The notes below the pieces were generated by a model. That model saw nothing but the letters and a program-made list of their open reading frames with translations, had not been told where the DNA came from and made no database searches. From the NCBI GenBank assembly GCA_949825065.1, contig OX463841.1:18856479-18920478 (forward strand): 64,000 nt of DNA, in the 5' to 3' direction. Positions 1-11,744 of this stretch are shown here, piece by piece (within the stretch, counting starts at the first letter, position 1; each line of letters starts with the position of its first letter). This DNA comes from Odontocerum albicorne. Lineage: Eukaryota > Arthropoda > Insecta > Trichoptera > Odontoceridae. The translations under genes were made by a program, and so were the position numbers.

Positions 1-751
1 AATTCTCTTTGTATTCCTACAATATTTCAAAATCTTCTTAATACACTCTTCATTTTAAAATTCATGAAAAATAAAAACTATTTTCTAAATTCATGAAAAA
101 CATTTTCTCCCCCAAATTATTAAATAAAACATATGTGAATCTGATTTTTTAATTCGAATCCCAATACATACAAACATATCATCACACCTATTCTCTTTCG
201 CTGTAGGCGGAGTGGACAGACCCACGTCTTCCACGTCCGTACACCTCATACAACTCCTATAATTTCAATGTTTTTTCTATGTTTCCTTCTTTGAAAGATT
301 TGAAATCCCAATAGGGATAAAAATATGTTTTCTTCCTTGAATGCTCCGTTTAATTGGATATATTTGACCATTATGTATTGTAACTTATGGAAATCTCAAT
401 TTCATCATGAATAATATTGATGGTTGAATTTAAGAATTTTCAGGGTTTGCAGTTTTTATACTTTTAAAAATACTGTTGAAGACTCAGTGATGATATACTC
501 AACCTTGTCATAAATTATTATACTCTGACAAATTGTGTGTTAAAGACAAGTAAAAATCGCTAACACTTCTTATATATTTTCATAAGTAAAAGTTAAGTAT
601 TATCAATATTGTTCAAAATAACTTCCATTTTACAAAAGCAAGCGTATAGATATTGTGGCCATCTTATGATTATATTACACTTATAACATGTATACCATTG
701 ATCCAGAAAATCCAGAAAAATTGTAAATGGCCTGAATGTAAAAGCAGACTA

Positions 752-845
752 GAAATATTTTTTGTGACCATTGAGAATTGAACCTGAAAATCCTGAGTGG
801 AAATCATGTGTTCTACCACTTGACCACGGAGGTTGTCTATAACAC
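752..845 (-). repeat. tRNA-derived SINE, head fragment
   Basis: Read on the minus strand, this has an A-box-like TGGTCAAGTGGTAGAA and a B-box-like GGTTCAATTCTC at tRNA-like spacing. It shares its outer edge (complement of the 'ccacggaggttgtc' type) with the other SINE heads in the window. The body and tail are missing or unrecognisable. It does not fold as a functional tRNA by eye. Confidence 0.5.
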
Positions 846-930
846 GCATGGTCTGAATGGGAACACTATCCTTAATTTATTATACATAACTTGGAGCAAG
901 TTCCACAATTGCAAGTTGCAAGTTATCCGT

Positions 931-1152
931 AATAAACAGGACTCCCTGGGTATAATTTACTGTCCACAATAAACAGGACTCCCTGGGTATAATTTACTGT
1001 CCACAATAAACAGGACTCCCTGGGTATAATTTACTGTCCACAATAAACAGGACTCCCTGGGTATAATTTACTGTCCACAATAAACAGGACTCCCTGGGTA
1101 TAATTTACTGTCCACAATAAACAGGACTCCCTGGGTATAATTTACTGTCCAC
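931..1152. repeat. Minisatellite, 37-bp unit x 6
   Basis: Six head-to-tail copies of a 37-bp unit that begins AATAAACAGGACTCCC, starting at 931, 968, 1005, 1042, 1079 and 1116. The copies look identical. There are no spacers between them, so this is not a CRISPR array. Confidence 0.95.
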
Positions 1153-1794
1153 AATTTTTTCGCCAAATTTGCTTTCCATTTTGAACACTGCCAAAGAGTT
1201 CTCGTACAATTTTATAGCTCAATACAAAAATATATTATATTTTCCCAAAATATAAGCAGATTGATCCTTGATTGCTGTCTTTCCTCAATTTCTGTTGCTG
1301 TGAAATAATTGTTTTTCAAAACCCCTTACCTATCTGTTTGAAAAATTCAGTCTTACCACTCCAATCAAGAGTTTTGTAACATTCCAAAATAAATACTACA
1401 GTGATTGCTTTGAATTGTTCAAAATAATAAACTTCACTTTGTTCGTAACAAAACTTATGGCATAACATAACTCAGTAGAATACTTTATTAAACTTTGTTA
1501 TTCTTCTATGTTGGGAAATAACAAAGTTATTAGTTATTAAATATTTAGTAGAATATGTTTGAAGAAGAAGGAAGATTATTATATTAATAATTTTACAGAT
1601 ACACATATATGTATTTATTTTTTCACAATTAATTTCAGTAAAATAGTAAAATTAGTCTTTATGATTACTATTAATTAAATGACAGAATAATGTATTATTT
1701 GTGAGTAATAAGACGTAATTGAAGATGGCTCATCATGGCTCATATACTCACTGACTGGACAGGAACTGCTTATAAATTATAAAATATGTATTAG

Positions 1795-2089
1795 GAATCG
1801 GGGGTCAAGCTCTAAACCACCACCGGGTGCTGTGAACCTTGAACGGAGCTATCAGATATGTCAGGCTGTTATCCAGAACAGCCCGAACAGAGATCAGTTA
1901 AGGTGCCAGCTAAAGCCTCCTCCCTCCCTAGCTGGCGGGGCCGGGGGTGCGTCAGGGGCCCGGGCGGGGGCTGGGCGAGGGCCACCACTGCGAGGACCTC
2001 CCCCTGCCCAGCCCCCTGCTCCGCTGATGCTAAGACATGTTTTCAATCAAGGCATTCCTGTCAATATGGCAGTTCTCCCTCATCCTGAG
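1795..2089 (+). CDS. Asx: Asx (Additional sex combs) internal exon
   Basis: Asx/ASXL proteins are chromatin regulators of the Polycomb/Trithorax network and cofactors of the BAP1/Calypso H2A deubiquitinase. This exon is assigned to Asx by context: it reads in phase into the 10990-11097 exon and then the PHD-finger exon. The frame gives NLERSYQICQAVIQNSPNRD followed by QLRCQLKPPPS, then a Gly/Ala/Arg- and Pro-rich low-complexity stretch. The splice acceptor is AG at 1793-1794. The donor is GT at 2090-2091, after a complete GAG codon (phase 0). GC content jumps far above the flanks over 1900-2030, where the Gly/Pro-rich tract lies. A second open frame here (1858-2088) is a shadow. Upstream exons lie outside the window. 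Confidence 0.75.
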
Positions 2090-2844
2090 GTAATTTCAAA
2101 TTCCTCCATCCATTTCTTTATCCTAATCTTAAGTTTGAAAATTTTTATAGTATTTAAAAATCTTTTGTAATATACTTCTACATTTTTTTTTATACTATAA
2201 AAACCTCTATTCTTAGCATAATATATATTGTTTTGTAGTTAAACTGCATGATTATCAGTTTTGTAACTATAAATATAGATACACAGTTTGGCATTGTATA
2301 TAAAGAAAAGTATATGACGCATGATCAGTAATCCATAAACAGGATGTTTATTTTGTGGCCATATAGCATTATCTAAATGTATCAAATGTATAAGATGTAT
2401 TATCGCCTATCATACCAGATCCTTTTACATAAATATTCCTACTTACTACAAATTTATTTATTTATTTGGCGCCATTTAGTAACCAAAGATCACTCTACGG
2501 TGAATATATCATATTAAAACAAAGAGACATTGTAAAAAACGTTTAGGAATATCTATTAAAAATTTAACAAATTCAAACCTTTCTTTATGATACATTAAGT
2601 GCGCCAACTGGAATTGCCTCTCGATACTAATTGTTGGCTGTTATGTTATTAACCTGAGAAAATTAATAATACTTTTATTGAGTGCATGGGGATCCAAGGC
2701 ACATCACCTATATACCTTATAAGGTGATTTGCCACACATGTCTTGTCTAGGTTCACCTGGTCCAGTAACGAGTAGCGACCTTTGCTTGGAATCAAATAAG
2801 TGGAAAGCTAATTCACAGAATTTTCAATTTTTCATCTAGGATTA

Positions 2845-3045
2845 ATTTATGGCAGATAATTGAATTGTATTACACTTTCGTAAAATACAGTACAACCTTT
2901 CAGGTGTATGCCATGTGGCAATGTCTTCTAACCAACGAGAAAAATGTTCAAGAGGAATTAAGTGAAAACAGGACTGGGATTCAGTTTTAAAAAATTGGGG
3001 TTCCAAGTTGAGAGACAAGCGTCTTACCAACTAGGCCACGGATAT
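2845..3045 (-). repeat. tRNA-derived SINE, near full length
   Basis: The minus-strand head carries an A box (GTGGCCTAGTTGGTAAGACG). A body follows that recurs at 26040, 26627, 46015, 57893 and 63497, recognisable from the shared 'gccacatggca' core and the terminal 'agtgtaatacaa' segment. The B-box region is degenerate. Pol III promotion is the family norm and is not shown here. Confidence 0.7.
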
Positions 3046-4192
3046 CATGTTGTTATGAGTAAATTCATCAGTGACAATGTTTTACGCACTTCATGAAATG
3101 ATTACATGTTTTATTATTTGGTATGTAAAGAGAGTTTACTGTGACTAAAATATATATAAACTTGTCAAAGCAAACTAATTATTACGAGCAAACCAATCGA
3201 GTCACAATTTTTAATTGTCCAACCACTGCATCTCCTTTATAAATAATATCCTGGGTTTTATCATCATCCTTATTTTTATTTTAATATAGTAGTTATTCCC
3301 AATCAGTGTGTAATAAGATATTGATGGTTGTAAATGTTGGTGCATTGCATGAAAAAGAGGCAAATCTTTGATCCCGATTTATACAAAACATATTATCTAC
3401 CATATAAAAATGTTTCGAAGCATTCAAGTAGAGAAAATTCAAGATACAATATTCAAGTCAAAAGTATCCTTATCTTCCGGAATGTTTAATAGAAAAAGCT
3501 AGTGAAATCCAAATGTACGAGTAAGTAGCCGAGTACAGAGTTCAAACCACTGACCTTTCAGTGTTAACACAATTGTGCTCTTATTGGACTATTATTGCTA
3601 TTGAATGGAAATGTTTATTTGAAAATTATATAGAAACACAATTTTACTAAGAGTATTTTTTAAAATCTGTTTTTTTGTTTGACTTAGTATTTTATTGAAT
3701 TTAATTTCCTTAGTTGCTGTGATCATAAAGTATGTATGTTATTGTTTTAAATTGTACGAGTGGGAAGCAATATTCATCAAGGAGGTTAATTAATTAATTA
3801 ATTAATTTCTTGTGGAATGCTTCTGCGTTTTGATTTAACTTGATTTGTTAAATCCTGTATCAATCGGGATTTTATGAATTTTGTTTGTGCTTTAACACCC
3901 ATTTTTTTACTACATATTTGTTTATGTTAACTTAAGCATATAAAGCAATGATTCTTATTTGAAATACGAAAAATAGTTAACAATTTTCAGTTTTTATTGA
4001 AATAATGTAAATAAATTAGCATTTAAAAATTATGTAGGTATTTACTTAACTTGATAAGAAAAATAATGTTTCTTCTCTATAAAAAGATGCGTAGTTTGTG
4101 ATATCTTTATAAAAAATCATAAAAACTACACAGTTTGAAGTAAGAGTCTACAACTTGGAATACAGAATTTTGCTAAAATAATAATTTATATA

Positions 4193-5489
4193 TTGGGAGT
4201 ACAAATTAGTTCGGTCCGTTTCCAAAAGATGGCTCTGGCTGTTATGAATGGTTCATAGTGACAGCCGATTTTGGCGGTTTCAGAGTGGTTAGACATCTGC
4301 CAATAATATTCAGTTTGTATCGCTTTGAGTTTCATGCAAAAACCTTATTTTAAAGTGTTGAAAATGTCGAAATTTGTGTTAACCGAGCAGCATTTGCGGG
4401 AGGTTTTAATTTTCTGCTTTAATTGGAAGAAAAGTTCAGCTGAAGCCCATCGAATGCTTGTCAAAGTTTATGGTGACGCTGCTCCAACTGATAAATCATG
4501 TAGGGATTGGTTTCGACGTTTCAAGGATGGAGATTTCAGCGTCGAAGACAAGCCTCGCTCTGGACAGCCAAAAAAATTCGAGGACAAAGAATTAGAGGCA
4601 TTACTCAAAGAAGATCAGAGTTAAACGCAAGAGGAGCTTGCAGAATCATTGGGAGTGACTCAACAAGCCGTTTCCGTACGATTAAGAGCCATGGGAATGA
4701 TTCAAAAACAAGGAAATTGGGTGCCTTATGAACTGAAACCGAGAGGCGTTGAAAGGTGATTTTTTACTTGCGAGCAGCTGATTGAAAGGCAACAAAGAAA
4801 AGGTTTTTTGCATCGGATTGTAACTGGAGATGAGAAGTGGATATTCAACGGCAAACCCAAGAAGAAAAAATACTACGCTAAGCCCAGTCAATCGTTGCCA
4901 TCGACCTCAACATCAACACCAAAACCGAACATACATGGTTCGAAGATCATGGTCTGTATCTGGTGGGACCAAAGGGGTGTTGTTTACTATGAGGTGCTGA
5001 AACCTGGCGATTTCATTACGGGCGATCGGTATCGGCTACAATTAATTAGTTTGAGCCGTGCATTGCGAGAAAAACGGCCGGAATATGAGCAAAGACATGA
5101 TAAAGTTATTCTTCTTCATGACAACGCTCGGCCTCATGTCGCAAAAGTCATAAAAAAATATTTGGAAACAATCAAATGGGATGTTTTACCGCACCCGCCG
5201 TATTCCCCGGACATTGCTCCTTCTGATTACTGGTTGTTCCGAAGGATGCAGCACGATTTGGCAGGTTACCGGTTCACTTCTTTCGTAGAAACCAAAAATT
5301 GGCTCCAAACTTGGATCGCCTCAAAAGACGAGTAATTTTTTCGGGATGGAATTCGAAAATTGCCTGAGAGATGGGAAAAAGTAGTAGCCAGCGATGGACA
5401 CTACTTTAATTGATCTGTTCATTCATTTTGTTTAGAAATAAATGCATTTTTGAACACAAAAAAACGGACCGAACTAATTTGTACACTAA
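4193..5489 (+). mobile_element. Mariner A1 (mauritiana-like), full length, inactive
   Basis: The element is bounded by TA at 4191-4192 and 5490-5491. The left TIR begins TTGGGAGTACAAATTAGTTC. The right TIR is its complement ending TTTGTACACTAA, with three bases diverged from the usual CCC before the end. About 1.3 kb, the normal mariner size. It closely matches A2, A3 and A4. Confidence 0.9.
4364..5413 (+). pseudogene. Mariner A1 transposase, three nonsense codons
   Basis: A 349-codon frame with no frameshift. Tc1/mariner transposases bind the TIRs through two N-terminal helix-turn-helix motifs and cut and paste DNA at TA sites. The linker motif WVPYEL and the catalytic aspartates are visible: GDEKW (about D156), LHDNARPH (D253) and SPDIAPSDYW (D288), which gives D,D34D. 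Comparison with A2-A4 shows in-frame stops at 4622-4624 (from CAA), 4757-4759 (from CGA) and 5333-5335 (from TCA). The protein is therefore dead although the frame survives. Confidence 0.9.
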
Positions 5490-6430
5490 TAGTTCTAACA
5501 AATATAACTCCAAAAGCATTCTTAAAATTCATGTAAGCAGCTGCTAAACAATAGGTTCAAATGAAAAAAGCATTGAAAATCTAAAATGTCATGTACCACA
5601 GGTTAACCTAACATATGATGTTAGAAGTTAAGCTTAAACCATTGGACTTAATTGTTAAGCTTAACTTGTGACATAAAAGAAAGGAGCTTAACCGACACCG
5701 ATTGGGTTGCCATAAATTAACTATAAAAGCAGTTTGACTAAAATATATAAACTGAATCAGTTTGGATGCTAACTGATTTCAATATTTTTCTGAAATATTA
5801 GCCTTAAATAAAAATCTGACAAGTTTTCTCTTGCAATAATAATTGTTGACCTTTTTTGCAAAGCACATTTGGATACTATTGTGAATTAATCAGTGCCACA
5901 GCACTCTGTAACTTATATTTTAAGTTGAAATCAGGATAATAAATTCAGGTATGATTTTTAAATTACTGAAATCTTTGTTTTGGTGAATGACTGCTTATTG
6001 GATCACTTGTATACCGACATGACAATGAATGCCCTTTTGGAGAAAGCAGAGAGGACATCTCTACAACTTTTGTTTTCACAGCTTTTGCCTCATTCACATC
6101 CATACATGCTCTTCTGATTCTCATATTTCTCATTTTTCCCTCAGTAAAAATTTCTTCCAACAAGTAACACTGTCCATTTAACCATTTATATTCTTACTAA
6201 GCACTACAACAAAAACAAATTATAATAAAATCCCAAATGTTTCTAAATATACAATGAAACTGGCCCAGTCAGTTTGTTGTTTTTTTTTTTAAATTTTTTA
6301 AAAATTTATTGATAAAAAAGTTGTGAGTTTTGGTGGTTTCAATTGTTTTTATCAACATTGTAAAGGGGAAAAAAGTTTGCAATAAACAGAGTGGAGATAT
6401 TATATCAGGAAAAATCTTGTGTATTTTATA

Positions 6431-6803
6431 TCAGGTCTGTAAATATGAAACGAATTTTTTTATAGAAAATACAAATTTATTGTATGAAAATAGTAAAAAA
6501 TATTTTATTCAAAGTATTGCCCATCGCTAGCTACACATTTCTCCCATTACTCTGGCAATTTGTGGATGCCACGCCAAAAAAACTGTTGCTCTTTTGAGGC
6601 AAACCAATCATCGTACATTTTCGTAAGAAGTGAAGCTCTGCTCAGCAAGTGCGTGTCCTATCGATGCAAATAAGTAGTAATCGGATGGAGCCAAGTCTGG
6701 TAAGAAAGCCGCATGCGAAAGTATTTGCCAACTAAACACCTCAATCGTTTTTTTTGACCGGTTTTGCTGTGTTCGATGGTGCATTAAGCAAAATATGTAT
6801 GTA
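6431..6803 (-). mobile_element. Mariner E2 fragment (Mos1-like), 3' end only
   Basis: The right TIR (TCAGGTCTGTAAATATGAAA) follows TA at 6429-6430. The minus strand encodes the C-terminal part of a Mos1-like transposase (LAPSDYYLFASIGHALAEQ), with a frameshift or deletion near the HDN motif. The rest of the element is missing. The fragment stops where mariner B3 begins at 6806. Confidence 0.8.
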
Positions 6804-6805
6804 TA

Positions 6806-7624
6806 ACACATCGATCAATAAGTCCCGGGACTAACTACTAAAACAACATTTGTTTGCCAAAATTCTTCATTATTCATCAACATAGTTTCCTTCAAGAGCG
6901 ATACATTCATTCCAACGCTTTTCTAACTTTTCTATGCCAGCCGTGTAGAACGATTTATATTTGGTTTCAAAATAGGCGTTAGTTTCGGCAATCACTTCTT
7001 CATTGGAGCCAAATCTCTTTCCCTGGGGCATCTTTTTGAGGTCTGCCGGTGAAAGTTGTCCGAAGCGACCAAAAACTCAACAGTCAGCCGGGAAGGTTAT
7101 GGCCGCCATATTTTGGGATACGCATGGTATAATATTCATCGATCACTTTGAAAAGGGAAAAACCATCAATAGCGATTATTACATAGCGTTATTGGAGCGT
7201 TTGAAGGCAGAAATTGCAAAAAAACGGCCCCATATGAAGAAGAAAAAAGTTCTCTTTCATCAGGACAATGCACCGTGTCACAAGTCGATGGTAACGATGG
7301 CCAAATTGCATGAGTTGAACTTCGAATTGCTTCCGCACCCACCGTATTCTCCAGATTTGGCCCTCAGCGACTATTGGCTGTTCGCAGACCTCAAAAAGAT
7401 GCTCCAGGGAAAGAGATTTGGCTCCAATGAAGAAGTGATTGCCGAAACTAACGCCTATTTTGAAACCAAAGATAAATCGTTCTACACGGCTGGCTTAGAA
7501 AAGTTAAGAAAGCGTTGGAATGGATGTATCGCTCTTGAAGGAGACTATGTTGATGAATAAAGAAGAATTTTGACAAACAAATGTTGTTTTAGTAGTTAGT
7601 CCCGGGACTTATTGATCGATGTGT
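6806..7624. mobile_element. Mariner B3, fold-back derivative with two 3' ends
   Basis: TA flanks both ends (6804-6805, 7625-7626). The left arm 6806-7046 is the reverse complement of the right arm 7384-7624, 241 bp each, with a 337-bp loop. Both arms are the 3' end of an irritans-like mariner with TIR ACACATCGATCAATAAGTCC. The 5' half of the element is absent. Confidence 0.85.
7044..7560 (+). pseudogene. Mariner B3 transposase, C-terminal half
   Basis: The plus strand encodes the C-terminal half of an irritans-type transposase. It starts at the CGESCPKRPKTQQSAGKV region and runs to ALEGDYVDE and a stop. It includes catalytic HQDNAPCH and YSPDLALSDYW, where Leu replaces the usual Pro. The N-terminal DNA-binding domains and the first aspartate (DETW) are missing. 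The reading frame upstream of 7044 comes from the inverted left arm and is not native transposase sequence. Confidence 0.85.
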
Positions 7625-8787
7625 TATATACGAGGGCGGTTCAATAAGTACCCGTGTTTGATGACAGATGGTGTTGCTAAGGCAAGTTGCTGTTACTACT
7701 GTGTGCTGCCATCTGTTAAACGACGCCAAAAATAAATTTAACACTGATTCATAGGTTAATTTGTATTTGACAGCCATTCCAGTAAGCAGTGCAATGTGTT
7801 TTTTGCTAAAATAGAGAAAGTCAGTATCGTTCAGTGATTCACTTTTTACTTTTGGATAGGAAAACGTGTGAGGAGATAAAAGCGAAATTGGATGCTGTTT
7901 ATGGGGACCCTTCGCCATCAATGGCAACAGTTAGATATTGGTTCAACGAATTTAAACGTGGTCGTGGCCCAGGATGCCCGGCAGATGTGGTTACCGAGGA
8001 AATCATTGAAAAAGTCCACGACATGATTCTCGCTGATCGTTGAACAAAAGTTCGCGAAGTAGCAGAGGCCATAGGTGTGTCGACGGGAACGGAAATTAAT
8101 ATTTTACATGATAAGTTGACGATGAAAACGTTCTCGGCCCGATGGATGCCGCGATTGCTTACAGTGGACAACAAGCGTGTGCGGCTTTCAACTTTGAAGC
8201 TGTGTTTGGAGCAATTTAAGCGAGATCCGAAGGAGTTTTTGCATCGAGCTGTCACCGTTGATGAGACCTGAATTCATCATCATACACTGGAAACCAAACA
8301 ACAATCAAAACAATGGGTTGCTTCTGATGAATCTGCTCCAAAGAAGGCGAAGACGATCCTATCGGCCGGAAAAGTTATGCCAACATTTTTTTGGGATGCG
8401 AAGGGCGTAATATTCATGGACTTCTTAGAAAAAGGAAAAATGATCACTGGACAATACTACAGTGAGTTATTGGACCGCTTTGACAAGAAATTGAAGGAAA
8501 CACGGCCCCATTTGGCGAGGAAGAAAGTGCTGTTTCACCACGACAATGCACCAGCACATTCATCCGTAGTTGTTGCCGCCAAAGTGCATGAATTACCGCA
8601 CCCCCCCTATTCGCCGGACCTGGCTCCTTGCGATTTCTTCTTATTCCCAAACGAAGAAATGGCTCGCACGAAAAAAAAATTGTTCAGATGAGGAGGTCAT
8701 TGTCGAGATAGGCATATTTTGTAGAGCTCGACAATTTTATTTTTTTGGAGGGGTTAAAAAAATGGCAGGGACGTTGGGAAAAGCGTA

Positions 8788-10081
8788 CTAGGTTAGTCAA
8801 AAAGTTATGAAAGCGACATCTATGAAGCAGTAGAAAAACCAAAATTTTTACGCCATTTTAATATTTCATCTTTCATAAGAACGTACTCAAAATTTTATTT
8901 CGATCTGTCAATTCATTCTTTGTTTACAAGCCATTTGAAGTTGACGTGTCAGTGTATTTTTTAACAATGGAAAAATCCGAATATCGTGCAGTGATTAAAT
9001 TCTTTGTTTTGGAAGGTTTATCGGCTACTGAGATCCATGCAAAGATGGTGAAAGTATTAAAGGAGTCTTCTCCTTTATTTCCAACCGTTCACCGATGGGT
9101 TTTGGAGTTAAAGCGTGGCCGTACAAGCGTTGAAGACGATCCACGCTCAGGACGTCCAAAAAGTGCATCAACACCAGAAATCATAGCGAAAATACAGGAT
9201 ATGGTTTTGGAAGATCATCAATCGACTGTGGATGTGATAGCTGACACCATAGGCATCTCACATGGAACAACATGGCATATTTTGGCTGAAGTTTTGGGTT
9301 TCAAAAAACTGTGTGCACAATGGGTGCCGCATTTGCTAACAATGCAACAAAAACACGTTCGAATGCGACTTTCTGAGCAACATTTGGAGCAATTTCGAAA
9401 GGATAAAAAGGATTTTCTGCGTCGATTCATCACTATGGATGAGACTTGGGTCTACCACCATGATCCTGAATCAAAACAAGAGGCTAAGGAGTGGTGTGAA
9501 CCAGGCACTTTGGCTCCGAAGCGAGTTCGTGTCCAGAAATCGGCCAAGATGGTGTTAGCGTCAGTTTTTTGGGATGCAAAAGGAATTTTATTAATAGATT
9601 ATCTCCAAACTGGTAAGACAATCAACTCTGATTATTATTGTGACCTTTTGGACCAGTTGGATGAAAAAATTTGTGAAAAAAGACCCGGTTTGCAGAAGAA
9701 AAAAATAATTTTTCATCAAGATAATGCACCTGCTCACACAGCTCAAAAAACCATAGCGAAAATCAGTGAATTGGGGTACGAATTGTTGCAGCATCCACCC
9801 TATTCGCCAGATTTAGCTCCCTCTGACTTCTGGCTGTTCTCACACCTCAAAAAATTCCTTCGTGGAAAGCATTTTTCATCAAACGAATAGGTTATAGCCG
9901 TCGTAGAGGAGTATTTTGCAGGCCTTCCAGAAAGTCACTTCCGTGATGGGACAACAAAGTTGGAAGATCGTTGGACCAAGTGTATTGATCTTATGGGAGA
10001 CTATACTGAGCAATAAAAGTGATTTCCCCCCAAAAAAAATGTATTTTCATTTCCGCTTTCAAAACTTTTTGACTAACCTAG
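8788..10081 (+). mobile_element. Mariner C1, full length, nested in D1
   Basis: TA at 8786-8787 and 10082-10083. The TIRs CTAGGTTAGTCAAAAAGTT and its complement are at the two ends. About 1.29 kb. It is inserted into the codons just before the C-terminal GDYVEK of D1, so it is younger than D1. Close copy: C2 (61872-63163). Confidence 0.92.
8967..10016 (+). pseudogene. Mariner C1 transposase, one nonsense codon
   Basis: A 349-codon transposase from ATG at 8967 to TAA at 10014-10016, with no frameshift. It has the HTH region followed by WVPHLLT, catalytic MDETW, FHQDNAPAH and YSPDLAPSDFW (D34D spacing), and ends GDYTEQ. The only visible defect is TAG at 9888-9890, where C2 has GAG (Glu). That truncates the protein after the last catalytic aspartate and removes about 42 residues. 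Among the window's mariners it is one of the least decayed. Confidence 0.9.
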
Positions 10082-10989
10082 TATATCCCTAAAAGGAGAC
10101 TATGTTGAAAAACAAATAATTTGTTTTTGAAAAAAATGGCATACTCGATATATTATTTTACTCTGTATAGCTAGTTTTACATTGATGTCTCATAAGGCCA
10201 TGTGCCTGACCCAAGATAGTGGAATAAAGCTGCTAGACAAGACACAATTTTTTTTTAAATTATGGATTTCGTGAAAAATATTAAAAACTGAAATGCTGCT
10301 TCCATGATAATCATAAAAATAATTCTTATATTAATCCTCATGAATGTAGAGTTCTAATTATACTACCTAAACAGGTTTGTGGGAAGGTCACATAACCGAG
10401 ACTGATGGATAATACGGAAATGCGGGAAATAAGTTATTAAACTGAAAACGTGTTGTTTTATTATTTGAAAGTATGTGCCTGCTAAACAGAAATATTTTCA
10501 CACAGTATGTACCTTACATCGAAAATAATAAAAAGCTTAAAAGTGATATTAACCTAAAAAAATTACACGTTACAATAATAGATTATACATGTAATTAGCT
10601 ATAAAATATGTTCCAAAATCAGATTTGCATATTATTTTTATATATATTTTGACTATGGTCAGATAACCCGGAATGCTATGATATAAACAAAGATCAGATA
10701 ATAATAAAGCTATAAACTAATAAAGCTATAAACAAAGATCAGATAATCGGGTCTCTACTGTAACATAAAAAAGGTAAGTTGTATTTGACCAAGACTCAAT
10801 CTCTATAACTTTCACGTGTATAAGAGTGTCCAACTTGTCATCACATGCAATATTTGCGCCAAGCCTAGTGTACTTAACATATTAATTACTTTAAACGCCC
10901 CCTTTTTTAGTGCTGATGGAACAAATGTACTCTGTGATTAGAAATTTAATTAATTTTAGAGACATTAATGTGCAATATATTTTATTCAG

Positions 10990-11097
10990 ACAGTAGAGAA
11001 CCGGGCTGCGGGCGTGGGCCAATACATACTGGTGCAACGAGCCCCAGGGGCTGCTCCCAGGGCTTCCAGTGCTCCTCCGACCAATAACCCTAATTTG
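10990..11097 (+). CDS. Asx: Asx internal exon
   Basis: A 36-codon exon with AG at 10988-10989 and donor GT at 11098. Both ends are phase 0, so it joins the exons at 1795-2089 and 12552-12836 without a frameshift. It encodes GQYILVQRAPGAAPRASSAP. GQYILVQRA is the kind of short conserved block found near the ASXL C-terminus, followed by Ala/Pro/Ser-rich linker. An overlapping minus-strand open frame (10891-11235) is a shadow. Confidence 0.75.
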
Positions 11098-11744
11098 GTA
11101 AGACTTTTTATTCTTGAAAATGAAGACAAAAAATATGTAATAAAATTTTGAAAATGTAGTAATTAAATTTTGAAAGAAGTAAATGTATGAATTCAGATAA
11201 ACTGTATAAGATGTATGGATACAGAGGAAGCACAAGTTATATGTTATGCTAAAGGAGTCTAGGGATCTGTACTTATACTTTCTGCCTACAACATCATGTA
11301 TGTTTTTTGTTATTAGTGTTTCTCTCTTTTTATAATCATAGCTTGTTTAAAACTTGAGAATCCTGAACTCGAGATGCCAAATAAAATCTTTTTAAAAAAC
11401 TTAGTGCACCTATAATGAATAGAAAAATTGCCTAAAACTTGACATAGAGGTATGAATTTGTCACTTATCTTTAAAAATAAGTGACGTATAAATTGTATCG
11501 GCAAATTTACATGCAAAAATATTATTATACATTTATTGTCATAACATTATATTATTATAATATATGATGTATATTTTTATATATTCTTTACATTCCTTGT
11601 CATAAAATTCATATGAAATATAATATTACACATTCGTTCACATAAAATTATTATTGTACACAAATCAGAAAAATAATTGTCCCGAGTATTTTTTTTAATC
11701 TTTCTTATGTTTAAAATGAGCATCACTTCCAACCACTTTTGTTC

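Larger units (their letters stand above)
1..1794. other. Non-coding sequence, presumably an upstream Asx intron
   Basis: AT-rich DNA with no supportable exon. It runs up to the splice acceptor at 1793-1794 and holds a SINE head (752-845) and a 37-bp minisatellite (931-1152). Assignment to an Asx intron is inferred from the exon that follows. Confidence 0.5.
7631..10131 (+). mobile_element. Mariner D1, decayed, interrupted by mariner C1
   Basis: The left TIR (CGAGGGCGGTTCAATAAGTAC) follows TA at 7629-7630. The element resembles D2 at 41491-42782. Mariner C1 sits inside it at 8788-10081, and D1 resumes with the SLKGDYVEK C-terminus at about 10084-10116. No right TIR is seen, so the 3' end is lost. 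The inner transposase is broken: the presumed start has become ATA near 7810, and there are a TGA at 8041, a TGA at 8269, deletions and frameshifts. Remnants such as FWDAKGVIFMDFLEKGK and FHHDNAPAH identify the family. Confidence 0.85.
2090..10989 (+). other. Asx: Asx intron (8.9 kb) filled with mariner elements
   Basis: Intron between the two phase-0 Asx exons, GT at 2090 and AG at 10988-10989. Its contents are a SINE (2845-3045), a (TTAA)n run near 3787-3806, mariner A1 (4193-5489) and the compound mariner cluster 6431-10130. The rest is AT-rich sequence with no open frame worth calling. This includes 5490-6430, where a short inverted repeat containing AAGTTAAGCTTAA lies near 5626-5666, and 10131-10989. 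Confidence 0.7.

Noticed and set aside
931..1152. CRISPR-like repeat spacing
   Set aside because: The 37-bp units are directly adjacent with no spacers, the sequence context is eukaryotic and there are no cas genes.
1858..2088. Second plus-strand frame over the Asx exon
   Set aside because: The frame at 1795-2089 is phase-compatible with both following Asx exons. This one is a GC-rich shadow.
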